Assembly: GCA_002917775.1 (NCBI GenBank) | Contig: KZ627146.1 | Span: 657,103-715,336, forward strand | DNA: 58,234 nt | Direction: 5' to 3' | From: Glaciozyma antarctica PI12 | Lineage: Eukaryota > Basidiomycota > Microbotryomycetes > Kriegeriales > Camptobasidiaceae | Shown here: in pieces, positions 48,457 through 58,234 of the stretch | Layout: each line of letters opens with the position of its first letter | Position numbering within the stretch: the first letter of the stretch is position 1 | Program-made: the position numbers and the translations under genes | The notes under the pieces: generated by a model | Told to the model about the DNA's origin: nothing | Database searches by the model: none | What the model saw: only the letters and a program-made list of their open reading frames with translations

Positions 48457-50531
48457 ATGGGAGCTCACCCACTCCTCCGACTGGCGCTGGGCCTCCCTCC
48501 ACACCTCCAAGTCCTCGCCCTCGCAGCATCCTCCTTCCTCGCCTTCTCCGCGCTTTCCTCCGTGTTTCTCCTCTTCGTCACCTTCTACGGCCACCACATC
48601 AGGGTCAGTAACCCCGCGCGCAGAAGGTGGGCACTGGCAGAGTTAGGGATTATCGAAAAGGAAGGGGAGAGGAGGCGCAAGGTCGTAGGCTTCTTTCATC
48701 CGTACTGGTGAGTCGCGGAGCTCGACGGGGAGCAAGACGTGGAGCTGACGCGTGCGGAAAGCAATGCGGGAGGTGGAGGAGAAAGGGTCTTATGGACTGC
48801 CGTGGCCTGCTTGCAGAGGGAGGAGAAGGAGGTCGTTTGCGTCGTCTACACGGGAGACGCGGTCGAGGTCTCCAAGGGCGAGGTGATTGACAAGGTCGAG
48901 GTGCGTTCCTTTCTGATCGTGTTCGGGGATAATGCTGACAGACTTGCGAAGACACGATTCGGCATCGCATTGGACCCAGCGACGCTGCTCTTTGTACCCC
49001 TCCGATCGCGCTACCTCGTCGAGGACGGCACCTGGCCTCGCTTCACTCTGCTTGGTCAAAGCCTAGGCAGTATCTTCCTGACTCTCGAAGGGCTGCGACG
49101 AGGTCTTGTTCCCGACATCTGGATCGGTGAGCTCCTCCCATCCGCCTCGAAGGACCGAACTGACGAGCGCGAGCAGATACGATGGGCTACGCGTTCGCCT
49201 ACCCTTTTGTCCGAAAGCTGTGCAGGATCCCAGTAGGCAGCTACACTCACTACCCCACCATCAGGTCCGCTCCTTCTCCCCATCCTTCCTCGCGCATCCC
49301 TCACACATCTTCGCAGCACCGGTATGCTTCGCCGCGTTCAAAGCCGCCAAGCAGGCCACACCAACACCTCCGCCGTAGCTCGCAGCTACATCCTCACCCA
49401 TCTCAAACTCTTGTTCGTCTCCTCCCCCTTCAAGGCCCTCGCGATCCTGACCTTGCGACGCACAGCTACTACCTCATCTTCGCCGAGCTCTACTCCCTCT
49501 GCCTCCGCCAAACCGATGTCCTCATGGTCAACTCTACCTGGACTCAAAGCCACATCAACCGTCTTCTCCGGCCCTTCGGCTGGCGGGACGACGCGGACGA
49601 GGAGGAAGTCGCTGTCGAGCCGATCGTTGTTGCGGAGGACGTTTCGGGAGGCTTGCGGTATCGGGGACCCGCCGTGCAGAAGAGAGAGGACGTGGGGAGT
49701 GGGGAGAAGAGGTTCAAGGTCGCCAAGATCGTCTACCCACCTTGCGACACGCTCTCCCTCGCTGCTCTCCCCCTGGAGCTGCGAGAGAACCTCATCCTCA
49801 GCGTCGCTCAATTTCGGTTCGTCCTATCCTCCCTCCCTTTCGATTGAACTGATCATTCCGCAGACCGGAGAAAGAGCACCATGTCCAGCTGCACGCTCTG
49901 CGCGCTTTCTTCGACGCTGCACCGCAGTACCGTGTTGGCGCCACGAAGATCCGACTCATCATGGCCGGCAGCGTGCGGAACGCAGGTGACGAACTGCGTG
50001 CTCAGTCGCTGAAGCAGCTCGCAAAGGATCTAGGAATCGAGGTCCGTCCCCCTCTTCCTGAATCGAGCGGTGGCTAAAGCACAGAGCAGGAGAACGTCGA
50101 ATTCGCTATCAACGTACCCTACCCTCAGCTCGTGGAACTCTTCGGTCGAGCCTCAATCGGGTTGCATACGATGATAGACGAGCATTTCGGAATCACCGTC
50201 GTGGAGTTCATGGTGCGCCTTCTTCCCCTCTCTCTCATCCTCACACTGACCCCCGAAGCAGGCCGCCGGCCTCATTCCCCTAGTCCATGCTTCGGCTGGG
50301 CCTTTGCTAGACATCGTCACGCCTTTCGAAGGGCTACCAACGGGGTTCCACGCTACGGCGGCGGCAACATTCGCAGAGCAACTGGTAGCGATCATGGAGC
50401 TCGACTCGCGCGCCGTCTTGGGGTTGCGAGAACGAGCGAGGAGGAGTGCGGTGGAGAGGTTTTCGACGAAGAGGTTCGAGGAGGGGTGGTTGGAGGGATG
50501 GAGAGGGTTGAAAGAGGCTGTGAGTCGGTAG
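48457..50531 (+). CDS. ALG11: ALG11, GDP-Man:Man3GlcNAc2-PP-dolichol alpha-1,2-mannosyltransferase
   Basis: A GT4-family glycosyltransferase with an N-terminal membrane segment ([19 protein letters not shown]). Recognised blocks: GFFHPY then [86 protein letters not shown], and the C-terminal [25 protein letters not shown] with the E-x7-E catalytic pair, then GPLLDIV. The enzyme adds the fourth and fifth mannoses of the lipid-linked oligosaccharide on the cytosolic face of the ER. About nine introns. Start at the ATG of MGAHPLL; an upstream in-frame ATG at 48397 would add a basic leader. Its stop is only about 45 nt from that of MSP1. Confidence 0.94.
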
Positions 50532-50575
50532 AGGGATACAGTGCGTTGCGTCTAGGAGATTTGCTACAACAGCTA

Positions 50576-52122
50576 TCAGTCGAGAGCCTCGGTTTCGGGG
50601 ACGCGGCCGCCTTGAGTGTCGCCGGCGAGGAAGTCGTTGAGCGTGAGAGGGCGGATTTTGAAGTCCTGTGATTTGTGAATGGGGTGAGCAGAGGCTGGAG
50701 AGGAGGAAATGAGGGACGTACGCCTGCTTGAACCTTGTCGAGGTCGAGCTGGCCGTCAACTTGATGACTTCGCATGTAGTCGCGGACGGGGACCTGCGAG
50801 TGAATAGGTCAGCGAGTTGGAGAGGTAGGCTGAGGAGAACGACGCACCATCGCAGCGTTCCGGCAAGTCTCCTTGAGATCACTTCCTGATAGCCCGTCGG
50901 TGCGTCGGACGAGAGTATCCATCGAGAACGAGGGGTCGAGCTTGATGTCCTTGAGCATCTGCAATCGCACTTCGTCAGGACCAGTCCCAATCCAGAGTGC
51001 AGAGGGAACGCACCAAGTTGAGGATGTTCTTTCGCTGGCTCGAGTCGGGAAGCTTGATCGAGAAGCGCTTGGGCATTCGACGGAGGATGGCCGAGTCGAT
51101 ATCGTTCGGTCGGTTCGTAGCTCCCAGCACGAGGATCCGAGTATCGTTACTCGTCGTCAAGCCGTCCCACATGCTCATAAACTCGGCTTTCCTGTTTCCC
51201 TAAGGTGTGAGAAGGAGCCGCGTCGCGCAGAGAGAGAGAACGCACATCATGCCCGTCACCTCGTGGTCGGACTTGCTCCGCTCGCGCATGAAGCTGTCGA
51301 TTTCGTCGATGAAGATGATCGAAGGTTGGAGCTTCTTGGCGAGCGAGAAGAGGGCAGCTACGAGCTTGTTCGACTCCCCGAACCACTTGTCGGTCAAGGT
51401 CGAGACGTGCATGTTGATAAAGGTCGCGCCAGACTCCTTCGCCAGTGCCTATGCCGCCACTTCATTAGCTTTCCTCCCTCCTCCCCGCCAGGAAGGCAAC
51501 CCACCTTTGCCAGCATCGTCTTGCCGCACCCTGGAGGTCCGTAGAGCAGCACTCCCTTCGGCGCGCCAAAGAGACCTGCTGCCGAGTCGAAGAGCTGAGG
51601 GTAGCAGAGGGGGAAGATGACAGCTTCACGGAGCTGGGAGATGATGGGATCCAGTCCTCCGATATCTGGTACGGCGTCGACGTGGCGTCAGCGACCTGGT
51701 GCCGGGTACCGGGGTGGCGCGTGAGAGTCGACACACCTTTGAACAGGACGCCAATCTCGTCGGCGTGCACGACCTCTCCCGCGATGATCTCCTCGTGCTC
51801 GCTCAGGTCCAGCGTGCTCAGGTCGAGCCCCAGCTTCCCCAGAGCCTTCTTCGACTTGCTCTTCGCCTCCTTCCGCTTTGAGGACTGGGGATCCATCGAG
51901 CTCATGATCGCCTGCAGTGGGGTTAGCTTGGACGGCGGATAGGCACCTAGAGGCGGCACTCACCTTGAAGGCGAAGTAGAAGACGACTTGTGAAGCCGCA
52001 AAGAGACCCAGGTCGGTAACAATCTTGCGCGTCCTTAGGAAGCAGGGAGAGCGGTCAGCGCCTGGTGGTACTCGGGGCAAGAGCGGCAAAGCGAGGACTC
52101 ACTGAGGCGATATCGGAGCCAT
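50576..52122 (-). CDS. MSP1: MSP1/ATAD1, outer-membrane AAA ATPase
   Basis: ATG 52122 (MAPISPQ), then a membrane anchor [21 protein letters not shown], a linker with Lys-rich [10 protein letters not shown], and one AAA domain: [24 protein letters not shown] (Walker A), [19 protein letters not shown] (pore loop), [10 protein letters not shown] (Walker B), [21 protein letters not shown] (sensor 1) and RRMPKRF (arginine fingers). Tail [14 protein letters not shown]. Msp1 extracts mistargeted tail-anchored and stalled proteins from the mitochondrial outer membrane and peroxisomes. About ten short introns, all GT-AG. It is divergent from UFD2 with 130 bp between the ATGs. Confidence 0.95.
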
Positions 52123-52252
52123 GGTTTCGGCTTGGAAGAGCTGATGGGGCTGTGGCGAGAGGGAGAGAGAACCGACAACCGGCGAAGTCGCTGCTGGATC
52201 CTCTCCACTTGGTCGAGCAACTCTCCCTCTTCCCACCTCCAGAGCTGAAAGG
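52123..52252. promoter_or_regulatory. Compact bidirectional promoter MSP1 / UFD2
   Basis: 130 bp between divergent ATGs of two proteostasis genes. Shared regulatory sites are almost unavoidable at this distance. No proteasome-gene control element (PACE-like GGTGGCAAA) was seen. Confidence 0.55.
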
Positions 52253-55200
52253 ATGAATCCAGATCAGCCAGAAGCGACTCCTCTGTCAGATCAGGACAAG
52301 GTGAGGACTCACAGCAGCCACTCCTCGCCGGCCAGCAGCTCACGGCCTCGTCACTCTCTTCCCCACAGATCCGACTCAAGAGGATCGCAAAGCTCCAGCA
52401 GCCCTCCAACTCCACCCTGAGCTCCCCTTCCACCTCGGGTACCTCCACTCCGAAAACCCAAGAAAAGGCGCCCGTCCGAGCTCCTGTGCGCCTGCTCGCC
52501 CCCCCTCTCCGGACGTCTCGCTGACCTTGCTTCCGCCAGGCCCCTACTCCTACTCGATCTCCCGTTCCTTCCACCTCTGCAGCCACTTCAAAGCCCAAGC
52601 CGATTACGATCCACCCGGCTGGGACTTCGACGCGCTTCCCCGAGACGTTTGCGGCGTGGGAGGACGCGGTCGTCGCGAGAATCTTGAATGTCACGCTGAA
52701 CGTGAGCTGGCGAGGGTTGATGGGCCAGGAGTGGAGCTGACACGGTGTGGCTGCTGCAGCGGGACCTGGCGGAGGAGTCGAGCTGGAGCCTCACCTACCT
52801 AAAGGATGTGGCGGAGGAGATTACCTCGGAGGAACCCAGTGCGTTCAGTCCTGCTCAGCTTGTTCGTGGGAAGCCAGCTGAAACCGTGAGCAGCTCTACC
52901 AACGCCTTTGAAGCTCAGCTCGGAGTGGTGCGATCGCCTCCTGCTCGCACGGCTCTCTCTCTCACCCGCCAATATGACTGACGACCCGGAGATTATCACC
53001 GTCGTGGCATCGCTTCCGGAGAACGAGACGGCATTCGAGTACCTGGGCGGATGCTGGAAGCGTGAGCGGGCTGAGCGGTACAAGCTTGTGGCGAAGAAGG
53101 TGCGTCGGCGAGCTGCTCTAGGACGGGTGGTAGCTGATTGCATGCGTTGGGCAGGGTGCGGATGCAGCAGAGCTCGCGAAGCGGCTCGAGGTCCTCAACA
53201 AGTTCAAGACACTGCTCATCTCCTACATTGGCCTCGTTCTGATGGACCCCAGCATGTTCCCTCAAGAGCATCTCACGTGCGTCCTTTGCTCGCCCTCTCT
53301 ATCTCTACTGAGCCCTCTCCACAGCGGCAAAGCCCCCGGCCCGTTTGAGCTTCTCCCTCTCCTCGTCCCCACCTCTTCCTCCCCTCCGCCCGCTTCTCTC
53401 CAGCCCTCCGACCTTTCATCCCTCCTCTCCGACCTCTCGCTCCGCTTCACCCCCTCAGCCGCCAACGACTTCGAAGGCGGACTCGAGGAGATTATCGGCC
53501 CTCTAATCGCGCAATGCGGGAGCCTGCTCGTGGCGCACAAGCTCGATATCGGCGGAGGAGGGAGCGGACAGGCACCGGCGAGCTGGAGGGAGTACTTGAA
53601 CGCAGTTCAGAGTCTTGCGGAGATTAAGGGCGTGGCGACGATGATGCAGGAGGTCAAGACGTGGGATATTACGCAGGACCCAAGAGCGACGGCGCCGGCG
53701 ATCGAGATGTACTCGCTGCTGGGACCGTTCTTGAGGTTGAGCACGTTCCCGGATGCTTTCGTGAGTTCCTTGCGAGGGAGTGAATGAGTGGGGACTGACG
53801 AATGATTGCAGCCTGCTATCTCGACGTCCTACTTCCCGGATCCGACGGCAATGACGAGGGGAGACATCGAGAGCGCTTCGTCGAGCTTGCGAGGAACGCA
53901 GCGTGGTGTCCAGGTTCGTCTCCACTTGCCGTCCCGCTTGCCTCACTAACCAACCTTCCTCGCGCAGATCACTCTCTTCCAAATTCTGAACAACGTCGTT
54001 CGCGCTGGTCCCAAACCTCGCGAAGCCGTCCTTGCCTACTTCGGAAACGTCGCAAAGGCCAACGCGAAGCGTGCAGCTATGCGCGTCGAGCCAGGGACGA
54101 TGTCGACGCACGGATTCATCATCAATCTGCACACCGTCTTGCTTTCGTTCGCCACGCCTTTTATGGATTCGCAGTACTCCAAGGTTCGTTGAGCAAGAGA
54201 TTCCTGATGTGCGAGCGAGACTGACCTTCGCAAACGAGTACAGATTGACAAGATCGACCCGCTGTACTACAAGCGTACGGACAGGATCAACGTCGCCGAG
54301 GAGACGAAGATGAGCGCGACGCAGATGGAGAGCGAAGCCTACTACGCCGCTGACTCTGCCGACCCTCGTTCGTGCCTCCCGCTCCTCGCACCTCCCACCA
54401 GCTGACGTTCTCTACGCAGCTACTCCTCCCAACTTCATCTCCGAGACCTTCTTTCTCTGCTGTGCCTACCTCCACATCGGCCCGATGCACACGATCAAGG
54501 AGCACAAGGGAATCTCGCAGCAGCTGGGACACATGAAGCGGCAGATCGACGACATGGAGGCGGATACGACGTGGCGAGGAGTACGTCCTCGATACCTCAA
54601 AGCTCGCTTCGACGGAGACTGATGCTCTGCTTCCAGACGCCGAACGAGGCGGCAACGCAGGCTCACATCGACCGGTACAAGGTTCGTTCGCGCCACTTTC
54701 ACTTGTTTGATTCAACGCTGATGCTCCTTGGCGCTTGCAGAAGAAACGCGAGCTCTACAACAGCGAGCTTCACGCGTACGAAGTCCAGCTACTCGACCCC
54801 GAGTACCTTACGCGCTGCGTCGGCTTCGTCAACCTTGTCATGGCGTGGCTCGTGCGAATGGTCGATCCGAAGAGGCAGCACCCGCAGGTCCAGATTGGGT
54901 GCGTTCTTCCTACGCTGAGGCCGTCGCTTTTCGCTGACGCTGGGAGTCGACAGGCTGCCGCTGCCGGAGGAGACGCCGGAGGGATTTCGCTTCCTGCCCG
55001 AGTACCTTATCGAGGATATCACCGAGTTCCTGTCGTTCGTCTCGAAGTGAGTCGTCTGCTTTCGCTCTCGCTCTCCATCGCGAGGTGCTGACACCTTCGC
55101 CACAGGTACGCACCTCAAGTGCTGGCGGAGAACTCGCAGGATGAGCTCATGACCTTCATGCTCGTCTTCCTCTCGACGCCGTACATGAAGAACCCTTACC

Positions 55201-56614
55201 TCAAGGGCCAGTTTGTTGAGGTCAGCTTTCGCCACTGTGTCTTCACCGCTTCGCAGGCTGACCCCTCCGATGCAGATCATGTACTACCTCACTCGACCGA
55301 TGCAGCGCTATCCTCGCGGACCCATGGGCGACGTCGTCAACTTCCACCCCCTCGCGCTCAAGAACCTCATGCCTTGCCTCGTCCACGCTTACGTCCGTAA
55401 GCCGGCTCTCCGCTCTTGAGTCCGCCGCAGGAGCTGCCGCTGATTCGCTTTGATTGCAGAGATCGAGATCACCGGCTCTCACACCCAGTTCTACGACAAG
55501 TTCAACACGCGCTACTACATCACTCAGCTCTTCAAGCTCGTGTGGAGTAACCCCACGCATCGCGAAGCGCTCAAGTCTGAGAGCCTGTGCGTTCGTTCCG
55601 AGCTTCTTGAGTTCCTTCAGAGCTGACTCGCTTTGCGTAGACACCTCGATCGCTACGTTCGCTTCGTCAACCTCCTCATGAATGACACGACCTTCCTCCT
55701 CGACGACGCCATCGGCCACCTCGCCAAGATCCACGATATCCAGCAGAAGATGGACGACAAGGAGGCTTGGCAAGCGCGACCCCTCGCCGAGCGACAAGAG
55801 CAGGAGAAGCTCCTTCGGCAGTACGAAGGCCAGGCGAAGAGCGACCTTGACCTCGGGCACGAGAGTCTCCGCCTTCTCAAGCTCTTCACCGCCGAGACGA
55901 AGGAACCCTTCCTCACGCCCGAAATCGTCGACCGCCTCGCCGCGATGCTCGACATGAACCTCAACATGCTCGCCGGGTCGCGCTGCCAAGATCTCAAGGT
56001 TCGCGAGCCAGAGAAGTACAAGTTCCACCCCAAGGAGCTTCTCTCGGACGTCCTCCAGATCTTCCTCGAGCTGGGCCCGCGCGAAGAGTTCCAGGAGGCG
56101 GTCGCGAGGGATGGGAGGAGTTATTCGACGGATCTGTTCGAGAGGGCGGATAGGATCGCGAGGAAGACGGCGATCAAGACGGATGACGAACTTGCGGTGA
56201 TCAAGGCGATGGTCGTCAAGGTCGAAGCGATCAAGGCGGCTGAGGAGGAGGACGATGCGATGGGAGAAGTGCCGGACGACTTCCTCGGTGCGTCCTCTTC
56301 GTTCATTTTCTGCTGCTGAGCTCTCGCTGACTTCCGTTCGCGCAGATCCTTTGACGTACGAGATCATGCGCGACCCCGTCATCCTCCCTACCTCCAAGAC
56401 GGTCATGGATCGCAGTACGATCAAGCAGCACTACCTCAGCGACGCGACGGACCCGTTCAACCGCCAGCCGTTCAAGTGGGACGACATCGTCGATGCGGTC
56501 GAAGTCCGCGAGCAGATTACGGCGTTCCTGGCCCTGCGGAAGAGCAAGAGGAAGGGCGCGGTTGCGGTGCCTGGGGAGGAGGGGGACGACGCAATGGTCG
56601 TCGATATCGAGTAG
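52253..56614 (+). CDS. UFD2: UFD2, U-box ubiquitin chain elongation factor (E4)
   Basis: About seventeen short introns; translated exons give roughly 1050 aa. N-terminus: MNPDQPEATP, RLKRIAKLQ; then FPETFAAWEDAVVARILNVTL; the long helical Ufd2 core (VLNKFKTLLISYIGLVLMDPSMFP, LFQILNNVVRAGPKPREAVL, MSTHGFIINLHTVLLSFA, DKIDPLYYK, NFISETFFLCCAYLHIG, FLPEYLIEDITEFLSFVSK, MLVFLSTPYMKNPYLKGQFVE); and a C-terminal U-box (DPLTYEIMRDPVILPTSK, MDRSTIKQHYL, DATDPFNRQPF). The end is acidic (EEGDDAMVVDIE). Ufd2 binds Cdc48 and lengthens ubiquitin chains on substrates handed to the proteasome, including in yeast the Spt23/Mga2 pathway. Complete, with no frame break found. Confidence 0.96.
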
Positions 56615-56792
56615 CTTTTCTTGCACGCATTGTTCCTTGATTCTGCCTCGGCGCCTTCTTCTGGGCTTCAGCACTGCGCGGGACCTGAGCAGCTTTTGAG
56701 CGTCGAGAAGTCGTCGGAGCCCACTCGAGGGAGGAGGGTCGCGAGCCGGCTTCTCTCGCTTTGCTCTTGAACTCCCACTACAATCGAACGCC

Positions 56793-57724
56793 ATGCAGCC
56801 CACCGCACAACCACAGCCCATCAACCAGTTCGCAGGCCCTAAAGCTGAGGGAGACTACAATCGGGTCGAAAACAATCGCAACGTAGGACGTGCGTGGTTC
56901 CTCTCGGTGGCAGGGTAGTACTCGCTGACGGCTCGACACAGGCCGCCACGCTTCCACACTCAACGCCTTGGTCGTAACGCTCTTTGTCATCGTAGGCTTG
57001 CTGGAAGGCGTCTTGGGGGGGGGGGGGCGGGAGCTGACGAGGAATCGCAGGTCGGCGCGCTGTCTGCCTGCCAGGTCGGGCTCACGGCTGCACAGGTTGT
57101 GCGGAGCCAGGACTTGATCAGGATCGGAGGAGGGCCGGGACAGTATTCGTGGGGATGGTTCAACCGACTCTGTCTCATGCTCTTCACGGCGTGCTGGTGA
57201 GCGAGAACCTGGAGTTCGGGTGTGACGTTTGAGCTGACTTGGGCTTCGCAGGACCCTCTTCTTCGCTCTCGTTCACTGGATGCTCTCCCTCTACGGTAGG
57301 TGCTCAGCGTGCTTTGTGAGCTTCACTGATCAACCTCTCACAGCCATGCTGCTCTTCCTCATCGTGCGTTCCCTGCGACGTTGCCCTCCTTTCGAAAGCT
57401 GATTCGAAATCTCCGCAGGTCACCTTGATCTTCTGGGTCGTGTCGTGCGTGCTTTGGCAGATCGTCTACAACCTCACTCCCGACGACTGCGACGGCACTG
57501 GAGCTCTCTCGGACTGCCGCCGCCAGGTTGGAATCGACGTGCTCGGCTGGACCATACGTGCGTTGCCGTCTCGCTCGACTGCGACCTCGCTAAATCTCAC
57601 TTATCACACAGTCGGATGGATCACCTTGCTCTTCATCTCCTCTGTCTTTTACTGGAAGCGCGATAGCCGTGGCGTTGGCTTCCACAGGAGGGGAACCCAC
57701 ACGACCTACCACGAGATGATTTAG
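56793..57724 (+). CDS. Small four-span membrane protein, MARVEL-like, unrecognised
   Basis: ATG 56793 (MQPTAQPQPINQF). Six or seven exons encode a short polar N-terminus and four hydrophobic helices: TLNALVVTLFVI with VGALSACQVGLTAA, LCLMLFTACW with TLFFALVHWMLSLY, MLLFLI with VTLIFWVVSCVLWQIVY, and GWITLLFISSVFYW. Between helices 3 and 4 lies a loop with two cysteines (DDCDGTG and DCRRQVG), and the tail is Arg/His-rich (FHRRGTHTTYHEMI). The pattern resembles fungal MARVEL or membrane-associating proteins but no diagnostic motif was found. The intron near 57000-57060 contains a run of 13 G, which is prone to length error. Same strand as UFD2, 180 bp downstream. Confidence 0.7.
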
Positions 57725-58234
57725 CTCCTTCCTTCGCTTGTAGGCTTCCCTCCCCCTCTGTTTAGTATCGTAATGCCGTTCGTGATGTTTCTGATTGTGC
57801 GACAGAGAAATCAGGGAGCTGTGCGAGAAAATATGCGCGATAGAGGGGACTGGAGCGAGAAGGCGAGCGAGACTCTCTGTTGGCCTGCGGAACTTCCAGT
57901 CGGCAGCAAGGGTGACAACACGGTAAATACAAATTGATATGAACCACGGGGATAGCCTCAAGCGGAGTTGAAACGGTTTTCTGTGAAGGAGCGGGTTGAT
58001 CGTTCAGCGAGCGAGGTTTGAGACCGAGAAGCAGAAAACGCAGAAAATTTCGCCACACGCTCCAGACGTTCTTTGCTTTGCAGCCACGAAGTGAGACACC
58101 GATTACGGTAATCCGACCCTATGGAAAGTCTCCAGGTCGGGTGGNAAGAANAAAANNAAAGANANNNANATNNANNNAGANAGAGAGANNNTGCGTAGGC
58201 CCTCCGTATTATTGATGACTTGCTGGGGCGATGC
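57725..58234. other. Right-edge intergenic with undetermined bases
   Basis: About 510 bp downstream of the last gene. No coding or RNA gene recognised. A purine-rich (GA/A) low-complexity stretch with many N at about 58145-58193 suggests a microsatellite or a poorly assembled joint. Confidence 0.55.

Overview
The window looks like nuclear DNA of a red-yeast-type basidiomycete (Pucciniomycotina, Rhodotorula/Sporobolomyces-like). This is inferred from the GC-rich sequence, the dense packing of genes on both strands, and the many short introns (mostly about 45-90 nt) with GTGCGT/GTGAGT donors, CTGAC/CTAAC branch-like sites and GCAG acceptors. Protein content is purely fungal and no mobile element was recognised. 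Gene models below were spliced by eye; names rest on recognised motifs, not on a database search.

Left part (1-12.7 kb): the 5' end of a probable bZIP gene (-) runs off the left edge, followed by a MYND-finger gene (-) with a 15-nt microexon, two neighbouring large coiled-coil genes (-, unrecognised), a MYG1-type hydrolase (-) and, divergent from it, an LDB17/SPIN90-like actin regulator (+). A 2.4-kb gene-poor stretch (12.7-15.1 kb) carries ambiguous bases and a 320-bp tandem duplication that contains an intact tRNA-Val(CAC) and a decayed copy.

Centre (15-35 kb): a NUD1/Cdc11-like mitotic-exit scaffold (+), a secreted PPX1-like exopolyphosphatase (+), MCM5 (-), a membrane-anchored TAP-type alpha/beta hydrolase (-), a second secreted PPX1-like paralogue (+), and an SPT23/MGA2-like membrane-tethered transcription factor (-).

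Right part (35-58.2 kb): an L-rhamnose mutarotase (-) and an L-rhamnose 1-dehydrogenase-like SDR (+) are divergent neighbours and suggest a two-gene sugar-catabolism unit. Then follow a TALE homeodomain gene (+), an RRN7/TAF1B-like Pol I factor (-), a divergent septin-like GTPase (+), an MFS transporter (-), a DUF202 membrane protein (-), ALG11 (+), MSP1 (-), UFD2 (+) and a small four-helix membrane protein (+). Several genes bear on ER/mitochondrial protein quality control (MSP1, UFD2, and MGA2, whose yeast relatives are processed through ubiquitin and Cdc48).

Several well-conserved genes (NUD1, the rhamnose dehydrogenase, probably the two coiled-coil genes) show single-base frame breaks or lack an in-frame ATG, and there are two patches of N. 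I read this mainly as consensus errors in the assembly rather than real gene loss.
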